From Bacteroidales bacterium (lineage in GTDB: Bacteria > Bacteroidota > Bacteroidia > Bacteroidales > UBA932): a stretch of 32,284 nucleotides of DNA. Both the position numbers and the translations under genes were made by a program. Below are positions 7,069 to 16,254 of this stretch, piece after piece. Position 1 is the first letter of the stretch. Every line of letters starts with the position of its first letter. The stretch spans positions 1 through 32,284 of the forward strand of contig JAQYTJ010000003.1 of NCBI GenBank assembly GCA_028724885.1, read 5' to 3'. Under the pieces are notes generated by a model. That model was not told the DNA's origin, ran no database searches, and worked only from the letters and a program-made list of their open reading frames with translations.

Positions 7069-7112
7069 CGAGTTCAATATTATTTTGAATAGTTAAATAT
7101 ACATTAAACAAT

Positions 7113-8675
7113 ATGAGCATCCAGCAGGAGAACATAAAAAAGCTCGTCGATCGCAGGGCAGCAGCCAAGCTTGGCGGAGGCCAGAAAAGAATCGACGCTC
7201 AACATGCCAAAGGCAAACTCACGGCTAGGGAAAGAATAGCCCTTCTATTGGACGAGAACAGCTTTGAAGAGTACGACATGTTCGTGCATCATCGCTGCGC
7301 TAATTTCGGTATGGAGAAAGAACATTTTGACGGAGACGGCGTCGTTACAGGAATGGGAACGATAAACGGCCGCCTGGTCTATGTGTGCGCACAGGATTTC
7401 ACCGTATCGGGTGGTTCTCTCTCAAAGACCATGTCTGAAAAGATGTGCAAAGTAATGGATCTGGCTGCTCGCAACGGAGCGCCGCTGATCAGCCTGAACG
7501 ATTCGGGCGGGGCCAGAATACAGGAAGGCGTAGATGCGCTGGCAGGATACGGAGAAATATTCGAAAGGAACATCCTATATTCAGGGGTAGTTCCTCAGAT
7601 CTCCGGAATATTCGGTCCTTGTGCCGGAGGAGCCGTATACTCCCCTGCCCTCACCGATTTCACTGTAATGGTCAAGAACACATCTTACATGTTCCTGACT
7701 GGACCTGCCGTGGTCAAGAGCGTGCTGGGAGAGGAGGTGAGCCAGGAAGAGCTTGGCGGAGCCAGCGTGCATGCATCCAAGAGCGGCGTGGCTCATTTCG
7801 CTGCCGAGAACGAGCAGGAAGGAATAGACATAATTAAGGAATTGCTAAGCTTCATTCCGCAGAACAACATGGAAGAAGCCCCCAGGGTGGCTACCGACGA
7901 TCCGGTGTGCAGGGCAGACGACTCTTTGAACGAGATCATCCCGGACAATCCTAATCAGGCTTACGACATGTACAAGGTAATAGCCAGCATAGCTGACGAT
8001 GGGAAATTCTTTGAAATCCACAAGAATTTCGCCAAGAACATCATCGTCGGCTTCGCACACCTGAACGGACGCAGCGTAGGCATTGTCGCAAACCAGCCGA
8101 AAGTGCTGGCAGGAGTTTTGGACATCAACGCATCTAGGAAAGGGGCTCGCTTCGTGCGCTTCTGCGACGCATTCAATATTCCTATAGTTTCGCTGGTGGA
8201 CGTGCCAGGCTTCCTGCCTGGAACGCAGCAGGAATACGGCGCCGTCATCACAAACGGGGCAAAACTCCTTTACGCCTACGGTGAAGCCACGGTGCCGAAG
8301 GTTACCGTAGAGCTGCGGAAAAGCTACGGCGGATCATACATCGTAATGAGCAGCAAGCATTTAAGGTCTGACATTGTGTACGCATGGCCATCGGCAGAAA
8401 TTGCGGTCATGGGTGCTGATGGGGCCGTAAACGTGCTGTATGCCAAGGAGATGAAAGCCATCGAAGACCCGGTGGAGAAGGCAAAGCTGCGCGCCGAGAA
8501 AAAAGCGGAATATGAGGAATTGTTCAGCAATCCTTACCAGGCTGCGGAAAAAGGTTACATAGATGACGTGATAGAGCCTCGCAACACTCGTTTTCGCGTG
8601 ATCAGGGCGCTGGAAGCGCTGGCCGGAAAGAAGCAGAGCATCCCTGCAAAGAAACATGACAATCTGCCTTTGTAA
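7113..8675 (+). CDS. mmdA: Methylmalonyl-CoA decarboxylase alpha subunit (carboxyltransferase)
   Basis: A 520-residue acyl-CoA carboxyltransferase of the PccB/MmdA family, full length. Diagnostic stretches are [40 protein letters not shown] and [13 protein letters not shown], which form the two crotonase-type CoA and carboxybiotin sites. In the decarboxylase it moves the carboxyl group of (S)-methylmalonyl-CoA to biotin on the carrier subunit, giving propionyl-CoA. PccB of propionyl-CoA carboxylase is nearly identical in motif content, but the following OadG-like, biotin-carrier and OadB-like genes make the Na+-pump role much more likely. It begins the operon; the next gene starts 3 bp after its stop. 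In Bacteroidales this serves the succinate-to-propionate route. Confidence 0.93.
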   Translation: MSIQQENIKKLVDRRAAAKLGGGQKRIDAQHAKGKLTARERIALLLDENSFEEYDMFVHHRCANFGMEKEHFDGDGVVTGMGTINGRLVYVCAQDFTVSGGSLSKTMSEKMCKVMDLAARNGAPLISLNDSGGARIQEGVDALAGYGEIFERNILYSGVVPQISGIFGPCAGGAVYSPALTDFTVMVKNTSYMFLTGPAVVKSVLGEEVSQEELGGASVHASKSGVAHFAAENEQEGIDIIKELLSFIPQNNMEEAPRVATDDPVCRADDSLNEIIPDNPNQAYDMYKVIASIADDGKFFEIHKNFAKNIIVGFAHLNGRSVGIVANQPKVLAGVLDINASRKGARFVRFCDAFNIPIVSLVDVPGFLPGTQQEYGAVITNGAKLLYAYGEATVPKVTVELRKSYGGSYIVMSSKHLRSDIVYAWPSAEIAVMGADGAVNVLYAKEMKAIEDPVEKAKLRAEKKAEYEELFSNPYQAAEKGYIDDVIEPRNTRFRVIRALEALAGKKQSIPAKKHDNLPL

Positions 8676-8677
8676 AA

Positions 8678-9601
8678 ATGAAATATAAGAATATATTAAC
8701 GATTGCTGCCGGTCTGGTATTCTGCGCCACGACGCTATCTGCCCAGAATCTCTCTGACATGAGGGTCACTGAGATCGTTGCGGACAACGAGACAGGACTG
8801 GTTGACGATTTCGGGGTCAGGAGCGGATGGATCGAGCTGTTCAACAATTCCTACGGTACTGTCAGCTACGGCGGATGCTACCTGACCAACGATCGCTCGG
8901 ATCTGAAGAAATACCGCATCCCCGCCAATGACAAGTCCACGACCCTGAAACCTCGCCAAAGCGTACTGTTCTTTGCCGGCGGAAGTGGGGAGAAGGGCAC
9001 GTATTACACGAACTTTATCGTTGAGAAAGGCCAGACCATCTACATGGTCAGCAACGACGGAAGGACGATAATCGACTCTCTTAAGGTGCCTGAGGATCTT
9101 CAGCCCGACAGAAGCGTGAAGAAAGTCCCTGCCGGCATAAAGGAGACCGATTTCGAAATCGAGAACAATTCGGTTCCGACGCCTGGGAGCTATAATGGGG
9201 ACGTGAACGCCAAGACAAAAAGCCAGGAAGTCAAGGAAAAGGATCCGCACGGATGGATCCTGACCCTCATTTCAGTAATCACAGTGTTCGTATCCCTGAC
9301 GATCCTTGCTCTCGTATTCACCGCAATAGGGAATCGCAGCACAAGGGAGAAAAGAAAGAAGGAGCAAAAAGCCTCAAAGAAATATTCAGAGAATATACCC
9401 CATGAGGTTGCTGCTTCCATTTCCATAGCCCTGTCGCAAGAATTCGGTGGCGAGGCTTTCGCTGCAATAGCCCTTGCCCTGGATGATTATCTGGGAGGCG
9501 GGGTTCACGATGCCGAGAGCTATGTAATCACCATCAAGCCGACCCCTGGAAGCCAATGGAACGAGAAAACTCAGAATTTCAGACAATTACCAAGAAAATA
9601 A
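8678..9601 (+). CDS. OadG-like (delta/gamma) subunit fused to a periplasmic lamin-tail domain
   Basis: A 307-residue two-part protein. A signal peptide (~1-22, cut after LSAQ) is followed by a lamin-tail (LTD) beta-sandwich at ~25-170 (MRVTEIVADN, SGWIELFNN, CYLTNDRSDLKKYRIP). One membrane helix at ~193-217 (HGWILTLISVITVFVSLTILAL) and a Lys/Arg-rich cytoplasmic tail follow. The helix plus basic tail matches OadG/MmdD, the small subunit that helps assemble the Na+-pumping decarboxylase. OadG proteins are usually below 120 residues, so the LTD half is the addition and would face the periplasm. LTD domains elsewhere bind proteins, sugars or nucleic acids; its role here is unknown. It lies between the alpha and biotin-carrier genes of the operon. 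Confidence 0.8.
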   Translation: MKYKNILTIAAGLVFCATTLSAQNLSDMRVTEIVADNETGLVDDFGVRSGWIELFNNSYGTVSYGGCYLTNDRSDLKKYRIPANDKSTTLKPRQSVLFFAGGSGEKGTYYTNFIVEKGQTIYMVSNDGRTIIDSLKVPEDLQPDRSVKKVPAGIKETDFEIENNSVPTPGSYNGDVNAKTKSQEVKEKDPHGWILTLISVITVFVSLTILALVFTAIGNRSTREKRKKEQKASKKYSENIPHEVAASISIALSQEFGGEAFAAIALALDDYLGGGVHDAESYVITIKPTPGSQWNEKTQNFRQLPRK

Positions 9602-9612
9602 TAGTGACTAAT

Positions 9613-10047
9613 ATGAAGACTTACAAATTCAAGATCAACGGCAACGAATATTCCGTTGACATCAATTCAGTTGAAGGGAACATCGCTGACGTAACCGTCA
9701 ATGGCGCATCCTACAAAGTTGAGATGGATAACGCACAAGTGACTCCTGCCACCCCAGCAGCAGCTCCTGTCGCAACGCCTGTGGCTGCTCCGGCGCCTGT
9801 GGCTAAGACTGCTCCAGCAGCTGCATCGGGAGAAGGCAAGCATGTCCAGGCTCCTATGCCTGGAGTCATACTCGAGGTCTCGGTTAAGGTTGGAGACAAG
9901 GTTAAGGCCGGCCAGAAAGTGGCTGTTCTCGAAGCCATGAAGATGGAAAATGAAATTGATGCCCCTGCAGACGGAACTGTCACAGCTGTGCTGGTAAGCA
10001 AAGGTGACTCAGTGAACGTTGACCAAGATATCGTGAAAATAGCATAG
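9613..10047 (+). CDS. mmdC: Biotin carrier subunit of methylmalonyl-CoA decarboxylase
   Basis: A 144-residue protein with three parts: a small N-terminal domain (MKTYKFKINGNEYSV), a flexible Ala/Pro linker (~41-72) and a C-terminal biotinyl domain. The biotin-accepting lysine is Lys110 in EAMKMEN. It carries the carboxyl group from the alpha subunit to the membrane beta subunit. The frame is open upstream to an ATG at 9556 inside the previous gene, but the conserved MKTYKFKI start at 9613 leaves a normal 11-bp gap. The beta subunit follows 12 bp after the stop. Confidence 0.92.
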   Translation: MKTYKFKINGNEYSVDINSVEGNIADVTVNGASYKVEMDNAQVTPATPAAAPVATPVAAPAPVAKTAPAAASGEGKHVQAPMPGVILEVSVKVGDKVKAGQKVAVLEAMKMENEIDAPADGTVTAVLVSKGDSVNVDQDIVKIA

Positions 10048-10059
10048 GCTTAATTCTTA

Positions 10060-11202
10060 ATGGATACCATCATAGAAAGCCTCCAGCAATTCTGGCATTT
10101 CACTGGTTTCGCCAACGTTACATGGCAGAATCTGATCATGATAGCTATAGGGATAGGCTTTATCGCTATAGCTATAATTAAAGGTTGGGAGCCTCTTCTC
10201 CTGGTGCCAATCGGGTTTGGCATGGTAATCGGAAATATTCCCATGTTTCCGGGTCTTAACATAGGCATTTATGAGGATGGTTCCGTTCTCAACACCCTAT
10301 ACCAAGGAGTAAAGCAGGGCTGGTACCCACCTCTGATATTCCTGGGAATAGGCGCCATGACTGATTTCTCTGCCCTTATCTCGCAACCACGCCTGCTTCT
10401 AATCGGAGCAGCAGCGCAAATGGGTATATTCGGAGCTTACCTGCTGGCGCTTGTCTTGGGATTCGATCCTAATCAAGCTGGCGCGATAGGCATCATCGGC
10501 GGAGCAGATGGGCCTACTGCCATTTTCCTATCTTCCAAGCTAGCCCCAGACCTAATGGGTGCCATAGCAGTCAGCGCATATTCGTATATGGCTCTCGTAC
10601 CTGTGATACAGAGACCTATCATGCTTCTGCTTAGCACAAAGAAAGAGAGACTCATAAAAATGCCTAAGCCAAGGGTCGTAAGCCAGAAAGAGAAGATTTT
10701 CTTCCCCGTCATCGGCTTCCTGCTCACTGCCTTCATCGTGCCTTCAGGACTGCCTTTGCTTGGAATGTTGTTCTTTGGAAACCTGCTTAAGGAAAGCGGA
10801 GTCACGCGTCGTCTGGCAGAAACGGCTAGGGGACCTCTCGTTGACACGGTGACTACCTTGATCGGCCTTACCGTCGGAGCCTCGACGCAGGCAGATAAAT
10901 TCCTCACAGGAGATTCAGTGAAGATTTTCATTCTCGGCTTGCTCTCGTTCGTGATAGCCACAGTCAGCGGAATCCTATTCGTGAAGCTATTGAATCTGTT
11001 CCTGAAGCCTGGGCATAAGATAAATCCTCTGATTGGCAACGCTGGCGTTTCAGCCGTGCCTGACAGCGCCAGGGTTTCTGAGCTAGTGGGAAGAGAATTC
11101 GATCCGGACAATCACCTGCTCATGCATGCGATGGGTCCGAACGTGGCAGGAGTCATAGGTTCGGCAGTCGCTGCCGGAATCCTGCTAGGCTTCCTGGGAT
11201 AA
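10060..11202 (+). CDS. mmdB: Na+-pumping decarboxylase beta subunit (OadB/MmdB type)
   Basis: A 380-residue polytopic membrane protein of the OadB/MmdB/GcdB family. The family signature GGADGPTAIFL is present with Asp150, the residue equivalent to the Na+/H+-coupling Asp of OadB. A second conserved helix, LVDTVTTLIGLTVGAST, is near residue 260. It decarboxylates carboxybiotin and exports Na+, so free energy from methylmalonyl-CoA decarboxylation is stored as a sodium gradient. Length is slightly short of the ~400-430 usual for OadB but matches Bacteroidetes forms. It is the last gene of the operon, followed by a strong terminator at 11225. Confidence 0.93.
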   Translation: MDTIIESLQQFWHFTGFANVTWQNLIMIAIGIGFIAIAIIKGWEPLLLVPIGFGMVIGNIPMFPGLNIGIYEDGSVLNTLYQGVKQGWYPPLIFLGIGAMTDFSALISQPRLLLIGAAAQMGIFGAYLLALVLGFDPNQAGAIGIIGGADGPTAIFLSSKLAPDLMGAIAVSAYSYMALVPVIQRPIMLLLSTKKERLIKMPKPRVVSQKEKIFFPVIGFLLTAFIVPSGLPLLGMLFFGNLLKESGVTRRLAETARGPLVDTVTTLIGLTVGASTQADKFLTGDSVKIFILGLLSFVIATVSGILFVKLLNLFLKPGHKINPLIGNAGVSAVPDSARVSELVGREFDPDNHLLMHAMGPNVAGVIGSAVAAGILLGFLG

Positions 11203-11224
11203 TCAGAATATTAAATATTCATAG

Positions 11225-11260
11225 AAAGGCTGACCTGAGAACATCAAGTCAGCCTTTTTC
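11225..11260 (+). terminator. Factor-independent terminator of the mmd operon
   Basis: Perfect 10-bp arms AAAGGCTGAC (11225-11234) and GTCAGCCTTT (11248-11257) enclose a 13-nt loop, with the T run continuing to 11259. It sits 22 bp after the beta-subunit stop and could also stop transcription arriving from the right on the other strand, since the left arm carries a matching A run. Confidence 0.85.
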
Positions 11261-11375
11261 TTACCACTACGAAAATTATCTCAAAGAGATAGATAGTATT
11301 GAGAAAGGAAGCATGGTGACGGCCAGAGTGACGTTGGAGAGCTTGCATCCATGTCCTTGTCATTGGTATTATTCA

Positions 11376-14300
11376 TCAGTTAAAATTTCTGCTATCTCTT
11401 CTCAATATAATGAGCCAGCCTTTCTCGACAGGAACAGTTATTGATTCACCGGGCATCCATGTGTGCTCGTGCTGGAAACCTGTAATTTCAGGCGCATGCA
11501 GTATGCATTCAGATTGGTTCAGGCCAAGAGCTGCCCAGTCTATTTCCAAATTGACAGTAGCATCGCTGTCTGCCCATGTTGCGATAGAGATGAGCGAGCG
11601 CTCTCCATTTCTGACATAGGAAGTAGCGAGCGTGTTATTGGAATGAGTTTTGACCGGACAATTCTCCGCCCACCAGCCGATCATCTCACTGTCATCTATG
11701 CCGAAATCATCCCATATGTTCCAAATATTCCTTGGATCCCCAGCCCAAGGGGCTCTCTGAGTCATGCCGAACAGCATTCCCCTCCAAGGGTTTCCGCCAT
11801 CCTGAAGCATCTCGCCCATAAGCCCGTAAGGAATGCCAGATAGCTCGATGAGCCAGAAATCTGGTTTTTCGTCATAATTGAAGTTTTCTCCGAACCAGAG
11901 CCTGTCGATATAAGGGAAATGTTCCAGGTAAAGGTTCGCGCTGTTCGCATAACCATCCCTTTCATTGTGCTGGTTGCAGGAGTGAAGGTCGATCATCGCC
12001 TCAGGATTGTTCCTAGCCAAGACCTTGCGAACTCGTTTCATGGTAGTGCGGTCGAAGGCAAGGTCATCAATGTAAAGACCGTCTATCCCGATATTGCGGA
12101 CGAGCCAATTTAGCCCCTCTATGTAGTAATTATGCCAGCGCGAGACTCCTGTATTCAGCACAGCCGCATCTCTGACTCGGTAAGCATACCAAGCTGGAAT
12201 ATAATCCTGATCGAGATGTTCCTGCAGCCAGGAATACCCACCACCTGCCCCATAGGGGAAAATCTCATTTCCTAGACTCCTTAGAGCAGGAAGCTCGGTT
12301 GCGCTGTTAGACAATTCTCTTACAGTATCGTAAATTTTCACCTTCATCCCATTCACATGAGCACTGTCGATATAAGACTTCATGGCTTTTGGACGCAGGT
12401 ACGGATAATTTATGAATGGATTGATGTCAGTAGCATGATGAACGTTTATAACCGTCCCGCCATATTCCTTGATTTTCTCTATCTTATCATATTGATGATA
12501 ATAGCGGTCATGCCAATTTTTATGCGGATCAATAGTTTTGAAAGGCGTTACTGCCAGGTTGAAATAGAATTTCAATGCCTGACCGGCTTTAACTGAGCGT
12601 TCTCCTGAATATGATGTCACGGAAGAGCCATCGGCAGAACGTCTGATGCTTATCCCGCCCTTGCCCTCATTAAACCATGAATCAGGCATGACTAACGGCT
12701 GCTGCTGATAGAAATTCGTGTTCAGCGGACGAATGTACTTATCATCGAAGAGACGAATTTGAAGGCCTGCATTCACATCTCCGATCCAAGGCCCGTCTTG
12801 GTTACGTCTGACATTCCATTTCCAGTCTAGCTTGTCTGGACAACGACCTCCTTTTTCTCCAAGACCCATGAAATACTCCGCCACCCCAGGAAGCAGGTTA
12901 GCCTCTAGCCGAATATCTTTGACATCCTGATCCTTGAGAGACACCAATGTAACTTGGTACAAGATATTCCCATCTGCTTCTATTCCGCCATTCAGCCTCA
13001 TTAAGAATGAGTCATTTCGGTTAAGGCAACTCCAAGAGACAGCCCCATGCTTTCTTTTAACATATTCGAAGTCTAAATTCTTCCATTCGCTATTATCCCC
13101 TTCGATTCTGAAAGTAATCGGACTTGAAAGCATCTGTCTTCCCACAGTATCAATCCTAGTCATCGTTTTAGAGAAAAAGCTGAATATCTGACTTGGAAGC
13201 CCGGTAGGGTCAAGGGTAACTTTACGACCTAGGCAGCTGATGGATTTACCTTCGATCTGCAGAGGGGTCATAGGGGCAACGACTTCATCATCCTCCGCCA
13301 GAGCGGAATTAAGCCAGCGCAACCTAGAAAAACGCCATGTATCGTCATCTCCAGAATTATTGATGAGGCGGCTGCTGACATTCAAAGTCAGGCGAATGTC
13401 TCTTTTCCCCAGGCCATCGCCTGTCACGCTTACTGTGCCGGAATATCTCCCCGGGGCAACATTCTCATTAATCTGAGTGCCAAGCCAGAGGGTTTGGACT
13501 TTCCCTTCTGCTACGTTACACTCTTTGTCGAAAACCTTTCCGAATACGTCTGTCCCTTCAGTGTTGAAACATGTAAATGAGGAGGAAGGGATATGCTCCC
13601 CCGATTCTGAGACTAAATCATGGAATTCAACCTTGATATGCGAAACAGGTTTTTTTGCGGCCCACACAGCAATCTGGAAAGGATAAAATTCTCCTCTGTC
13701 GGCCATGCCCTCGAAAGAATCATGCTTCCCTTCCTCAACCCATCTGTAAGGTATGTCAGAGGTCATGCGAACAGGGAAACGCCGATCTTCTGTGAATATG
13801 ACGACAGGGATTCCTAGTTCCTTGAGGATTTTCTCTTTTTCTGCTTTCGTCGCTATCACTTCCATAGGATAGAAACTGTTAAATTCATCAATTGACTCGA
13901 AACGAAGCAGTTCCGCCCTAGGCAGCTTTGCGATTTTCCTTTTGTTAGAATACAATTGCAGCCACCCTGGATCCGCTGTCTGCGAATAATTCTCATAAAC
14001 TAGTTTCTGGTATGGTGCGCTCCTTTTCCCGAGAGTCTTCAAGTAATATACATAATAATCGCCAGGGACTGTCTCTGGCTTGAATATTATGTCGCAATAT
14101 TCCCTGTTAGAGAAAACTTTGCGAACATTCAATATACGCTTCCCTGTTGCGGCATCAATGACCCATATCTGATTATTTTCGGGATGCTGGAGCCTGAGCC
14201 TCCATGGCAGATAGGATCTGACTGCCTCACCCTTTTTCTCAACCCTTACGACGGCGCGATGATTGCCGAGGGAATCTCTGTCCCAATTACCTATGCCATA

Positions 14301-14381
14301 AAGATCTGCTGACGGTAAGACTGGCTGTGCCTGAGTAGCAACCGTGATGAGAATTAACGCTAATAAATGAAATACTTTCAT
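11376..14381 (-). CDS. Secreted glycoside-hydrolase-like protein (DUF6067/DUF4091-like)
   Basis: A 1001-residue exported protein with signal peptide MKVFHLLALILITVATQAQ. The N-terminal ~560 residues are beta-sandwich-like. The C-terminal half looks like a TIM barrel ending in a small beta domain: YIDDLAFD (Asp772-Asp773) sits at a strand end where these families carry acidic residues, followed by MIDLHSC near 798 and WFGENF near 830. This is the layout of large Bacteroidetes proteins annotated as glycoside-hydrolase-domain or DUF6067. The substrate cannot be told. The oxidoreductase gene lies 12 bp upstream on the same strand, so the two are probably co-transcribed and used on the same glycan or sugar acid. 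No SusC/SusD pair is present in the window. Confidence 0.75.
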   Translation of the reverse strand: MKVFHLLALILITVATQAQPVLPSADLYGIGNWDRDSLGNHRAVVRVEKKGEAVRSYLPWRLRLQHPENNQIWVIDAATGKRILNVRKVFSNREYCDIIFKPETVPGDYYVYYLKTLGKRSAPYQKLVYENYSQTADPGWLQLYSNKRKIAKLPRAELLRFESIDEFNSFYPMEVIATKAEKEKILKELGIPVVIFTEDRRFPVRMTSDIPYRWVEEGKHDSFEGMADRGEFYPFQIAVWAAKKPVSHIKVEFHDLVSESGEHIPSSSFTCFNTEGTDVFGKVFDKECNVAEGKVQTLWLGTQINENVAPGRYSGTVSVTGDGLGKRDIRLTLNVSSRLINNSGDDDTWRFSRLRWLNSALAEDDEVVAPMTPLQIEGKSISCLGRKVTLDPTGLPSQIFSFFSKTMTRIDTVGRQMLSSPITFRIEGDNSEWKNLDFEYVKRKHGAVSWSCLNRNDSFLMRLNGGIEADGNILYQVTLVSLKDQDVKDIRLEANLLPGVAEYFMGLGEKGGRCPDKLDWKWNVRRNQDGPWIGDVNAGLQIRLFDDKYIRPLNTNFYQQQPLVMPDSWFNEGKGGISIRRSADGSSVTSYSGERSVKAGQALKFYFNLAVTPFKTIDPHKNWHDRYYHQYDKIEKIKEYGGTVINVHHATDINPFINYPYLRPKAMKSYIDSAHVNGMKVKIYDTVRELSNSATELPALRSLGNEIFPYGAGGGYSWLQEHLDQDYIPAWYAYRVRDAAVLNTGVSRWHNYYIEGLNWLVRNIGIDGLYIDDLAFDRTTMKRVRKVLARNNPEAMIDLHSCNQHNERDGYANSANLYLEHFPYIDRLWFGENFNYDEKPDFWLIELSGIPYGLMGEMLQDGGNPWRGMLFGMTQRAPWAGDPRNIWNIWDDFGIDDSEMIGWWAENCPVKTHSNNTLATSYVRNGERSLISIATWADSDATVNLEIDWAALGLNQSECILHAPEITGFQHEHTWMPGESITVPVEKGWLIILRRDSRNFN

Positions 14382-14393
14382 ATATAATATGTT

Positions 14394-16106
14394 TTATTTC
14401 CAGTCAGTTTCGAGTCCTTGCGAGCGGATAAACTCTTGGAAATCATAGAGCAGCGCAGACTTATCTCTGATTGCGTGAGGCGTAACGGCATTATTTAATG
14501 AATATGATAAAGCGCAGCCGGCAGCCTCACCTATGCTCCACTCAACTGGGTGGAGACGATAGCACCCATTCGTGATATGAGTAGTTCCTATATTCTTGCA
14601 CACAGGTATCAGGTTCTGAACCCTCTCAGGCAATAATGCGCCTAGAGGAATCTGGAACGGCAGAGAATCCACGTCTACGTAATTTGTTCCGTTGCAGGTA
14701 GGATGAAGGTCGAGATGGTAATAGCCAACTCCTACGCTATCGAAGAATTTCTCTGATTTATCGGTGCCGAACTCGCTTTTTCGCTGGTCTTTGCCGACGT
14801 GCTGCTCCAAGATTCTGAACACGGGCTTTATTCTGCGAGCCTCCCTGATGTATGGATACAATGCCATGCCATCATCTGAGCCTAGCAGATCGCTGCGAAG
14901 CCTAAGCCCCTTCCAGCCCTGGCCGCCATCTTCTCTCGGAGCCTCTGTCTGAAGCCAATAGAACAAACTGAGATTCAGCTGTTTCGCAGCCGCCACATGC
15001 CTATTGAATTCCTTCTCGGAAACGTCTACGATATTCCCTTCCATGTAATCGTTCTGCGGCCAATTCACCAAAGTGGCACCGCCTTTATACGTTCCTGGAA
15101 GGAAATTATTAGGATCAAGTATTTTGCGATACTGCCAGAGATTGAATCCATCAACATTATTCACGGGATCAAACTTCGACGGTCTGGCTTCCGTTGGTTT
15201 CATAGGAATAGGCGAATCTAGGTTCAGCAGCCTAGCAGAGGCCCATGCCGGACTGACTTCTGGGACGTAATTCCTCCAATAGTCGTAATCTTCAGGCTTA
15301 TCAATCGTGAAATCACAACCCGGAACATAATCCATAGCGAAGCAGAGCGTGAAGCTCTGGTTATTCGTTGGATCGGCCTTATCAGGCGCATGCATTTCGC
15401 CTGTGTCCGCCTGCGACTCAGTGCCAGTGATATATTCAGTCTTAGTCATTGGCAGCAAATCGCCTAGTTCTGTCGCATCAACGAAGTATTTACCAGCCAG
15501 TGCTGTCTTGTCACCATTCATCAAGTTCTCGACTGTCACTGCTATCACCCTGTCAGCACTCGTTTCTGCGCTTCTAGCCTTCGTGTCCAGCAGCAATGTA
15601 AGTTTCCCTGAGCTTATGAAAGGCATTAGCATCTCATAGAGCACGGCCACTGACACTATTGGCTCATGACATAGCCTAGACACTCCACCATTGCCTGGGT
15701 TAAGATAGTCATTGAACTTGGCGGCAGCCGTCAAAGGATAATTCCTCTTATAGAAATTCCGCACCCTGGTCCTATAGTCCCTATAGGAAGCCGGTGCTCC
15801 ATGAGTTTCAATCCATTGGTGCTCATCTGGCGGTACTCCCTGCTGCGTGAGCTGGCCCCCGATCCACTTAGTTTCTTCAGTCATGATGACGTTAAGTCCA
15901 TTTCTGCAAGCAGCCAAGGCAGTAGCTACGCCGCCTACTCCGCCGCCTACTATTACTACATCGGCATCTATCTGGCTTAGCCTCAACCTAGACCTGTCGT
16001 CTCCATATTTCCGTCTGATTTTAGAATTCGAATAACCAGGCACTGAGGTCAGCAAAGCCGAACCGCCAAGAATTGCAGAATAAGTGAGGAAATCCCTTCT
16101 GTCCAT
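14394..16106 (-). CDS. Exported FAD-dependent oxidoreductase (FAD_oxidored family)
   Basis: A 570-residue flavoprotein. The N-terminus MDRRDFLTYSAILGGSALL has the twin-arginine pattern of a Tat signal or anchor, which fits export of a folded flavoprotein. The dinucleotide-binding motif is VVIVGGGVGGVATA (GGGVGG 54-59), followed by the Glu of the second beta strand (MTEE) and WIGGQLTQQG, typical of the PF12831-like group in Bacteroidetes. The substrate is unknown; family members sit beside glycoside hydrolases, as here. The C-terminus has conserved ITNGCYRLHPVEWSIGEAAG, closing the FAD site. Its promoter is at 16123-16155 and the glycoside-hydrolase gene follows after 12 bp. Confidence 0.82.
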   Translation of the reverse strand: MDRRDFLTYSAILGGSALLTSVPGYSNSKIRRKYGDDRSRLRLSQIDADVVIVGGGVGGVATALAACRNGLNVIMTEETKWIGGQLTQQGVPPDEHQWIETHGAPASYRDYRTRVRNFYKRNYPLTAAAKFNDYLNPGNGGVSRLCHEPIVSVAVLYEMLMPFISSGKLTLLLDTKARSAETSADRVIAVTVENLMNGDKTALAGKYFVDATELGDLLPMTKTEYITGTESQADTGEMHAPDKADPTNNQSFTLCFAMDYVPGCDFTIDKPEDYDYWRNYVPEVSPAWASARLLNLDSPIPMKPTEARPSKFDPVNNVDGFNLWQYRKILDPNNFLPGTYKGGATLVNWPQNDYMEGNIVDVSEKEFNRHVAAAKQLNLSLFYWLQTEAPREDGGQGWKGLRLRSDLLGSDDGMALYPYIREARRIKPVFRILEQHVGKDQRKSEFGTDKSEKFFDSVGVGYYHLDLHPTCNGTNYVDVDSLPFQIPLGALLPERVQNLIPVCKNIGTTHITNGCYRLHPVEWSIGEAAGCALSYSLNNAVTPHAIRDKSALLYDFQEFIRSQGLETDWK

Positions 16107-16122
16107 TTGATATTTGTTTGTT

Positions 16123-16155
16123 CTAATTTAAGCATAAGATGTATTTTCTCCAAAA
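16123..16155 (-). promoter_or_regulatory. Candidate promoter of the oxidoreductase-hydrolase pair
   Basis: On the minus strand TAAATTAG (16130-16123) matches the -7 consensus TAnnTTTG at five of its six fixed positions. TTTTG (16155-16151) lies 20 bp upstream. The leader to the ATG at 16106 would be only about 10-12 nt. Confidence 0.45.
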
Positions 16156-16254
16156 CAAGAACGTATATTTCTGAAAATTCGCAATATGATTTCTTTTCGG
16201 CGAAAAATGCTGATTCTAGTAGTTTCAAGGAAATAAATTGGGTAATTTTAAAAT

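Larger units (their letters stand above)
6409..7112. other. 704-bp gap with hairpins and decayed reading frames
   Basis: No intact gene is convincing here. It holds the hairpin at 6454-6484, a 62-codon open frame without a usual start (6517-6705), a long hairpin at 6729-6772, a frame with two internal stops (6790-7041), and the promoter of the decarboxylase operon near 7038-7068. The mix suggests gene debris between an accessory block and the core operon. Confidence 0.5.

Noticed and set aside
6409..7112. Template repeat or reverse transcriptase of a DGR
   Set aside because: I compared the VR framework (RPVRP end, SVRPV context) with the rest of the window and found no second copy, and no frame holds RT motifs.
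7113..8675. Propionyl-CoA carboxylase beta subunit (pccB) as the name of the carboxyltransferase
   Set aside because: No biotin carboxylase gene is adjacent, whereas biotin carrier, OadG-like and OadB-like genes follow directly, so the decarboxylase assignment is better.
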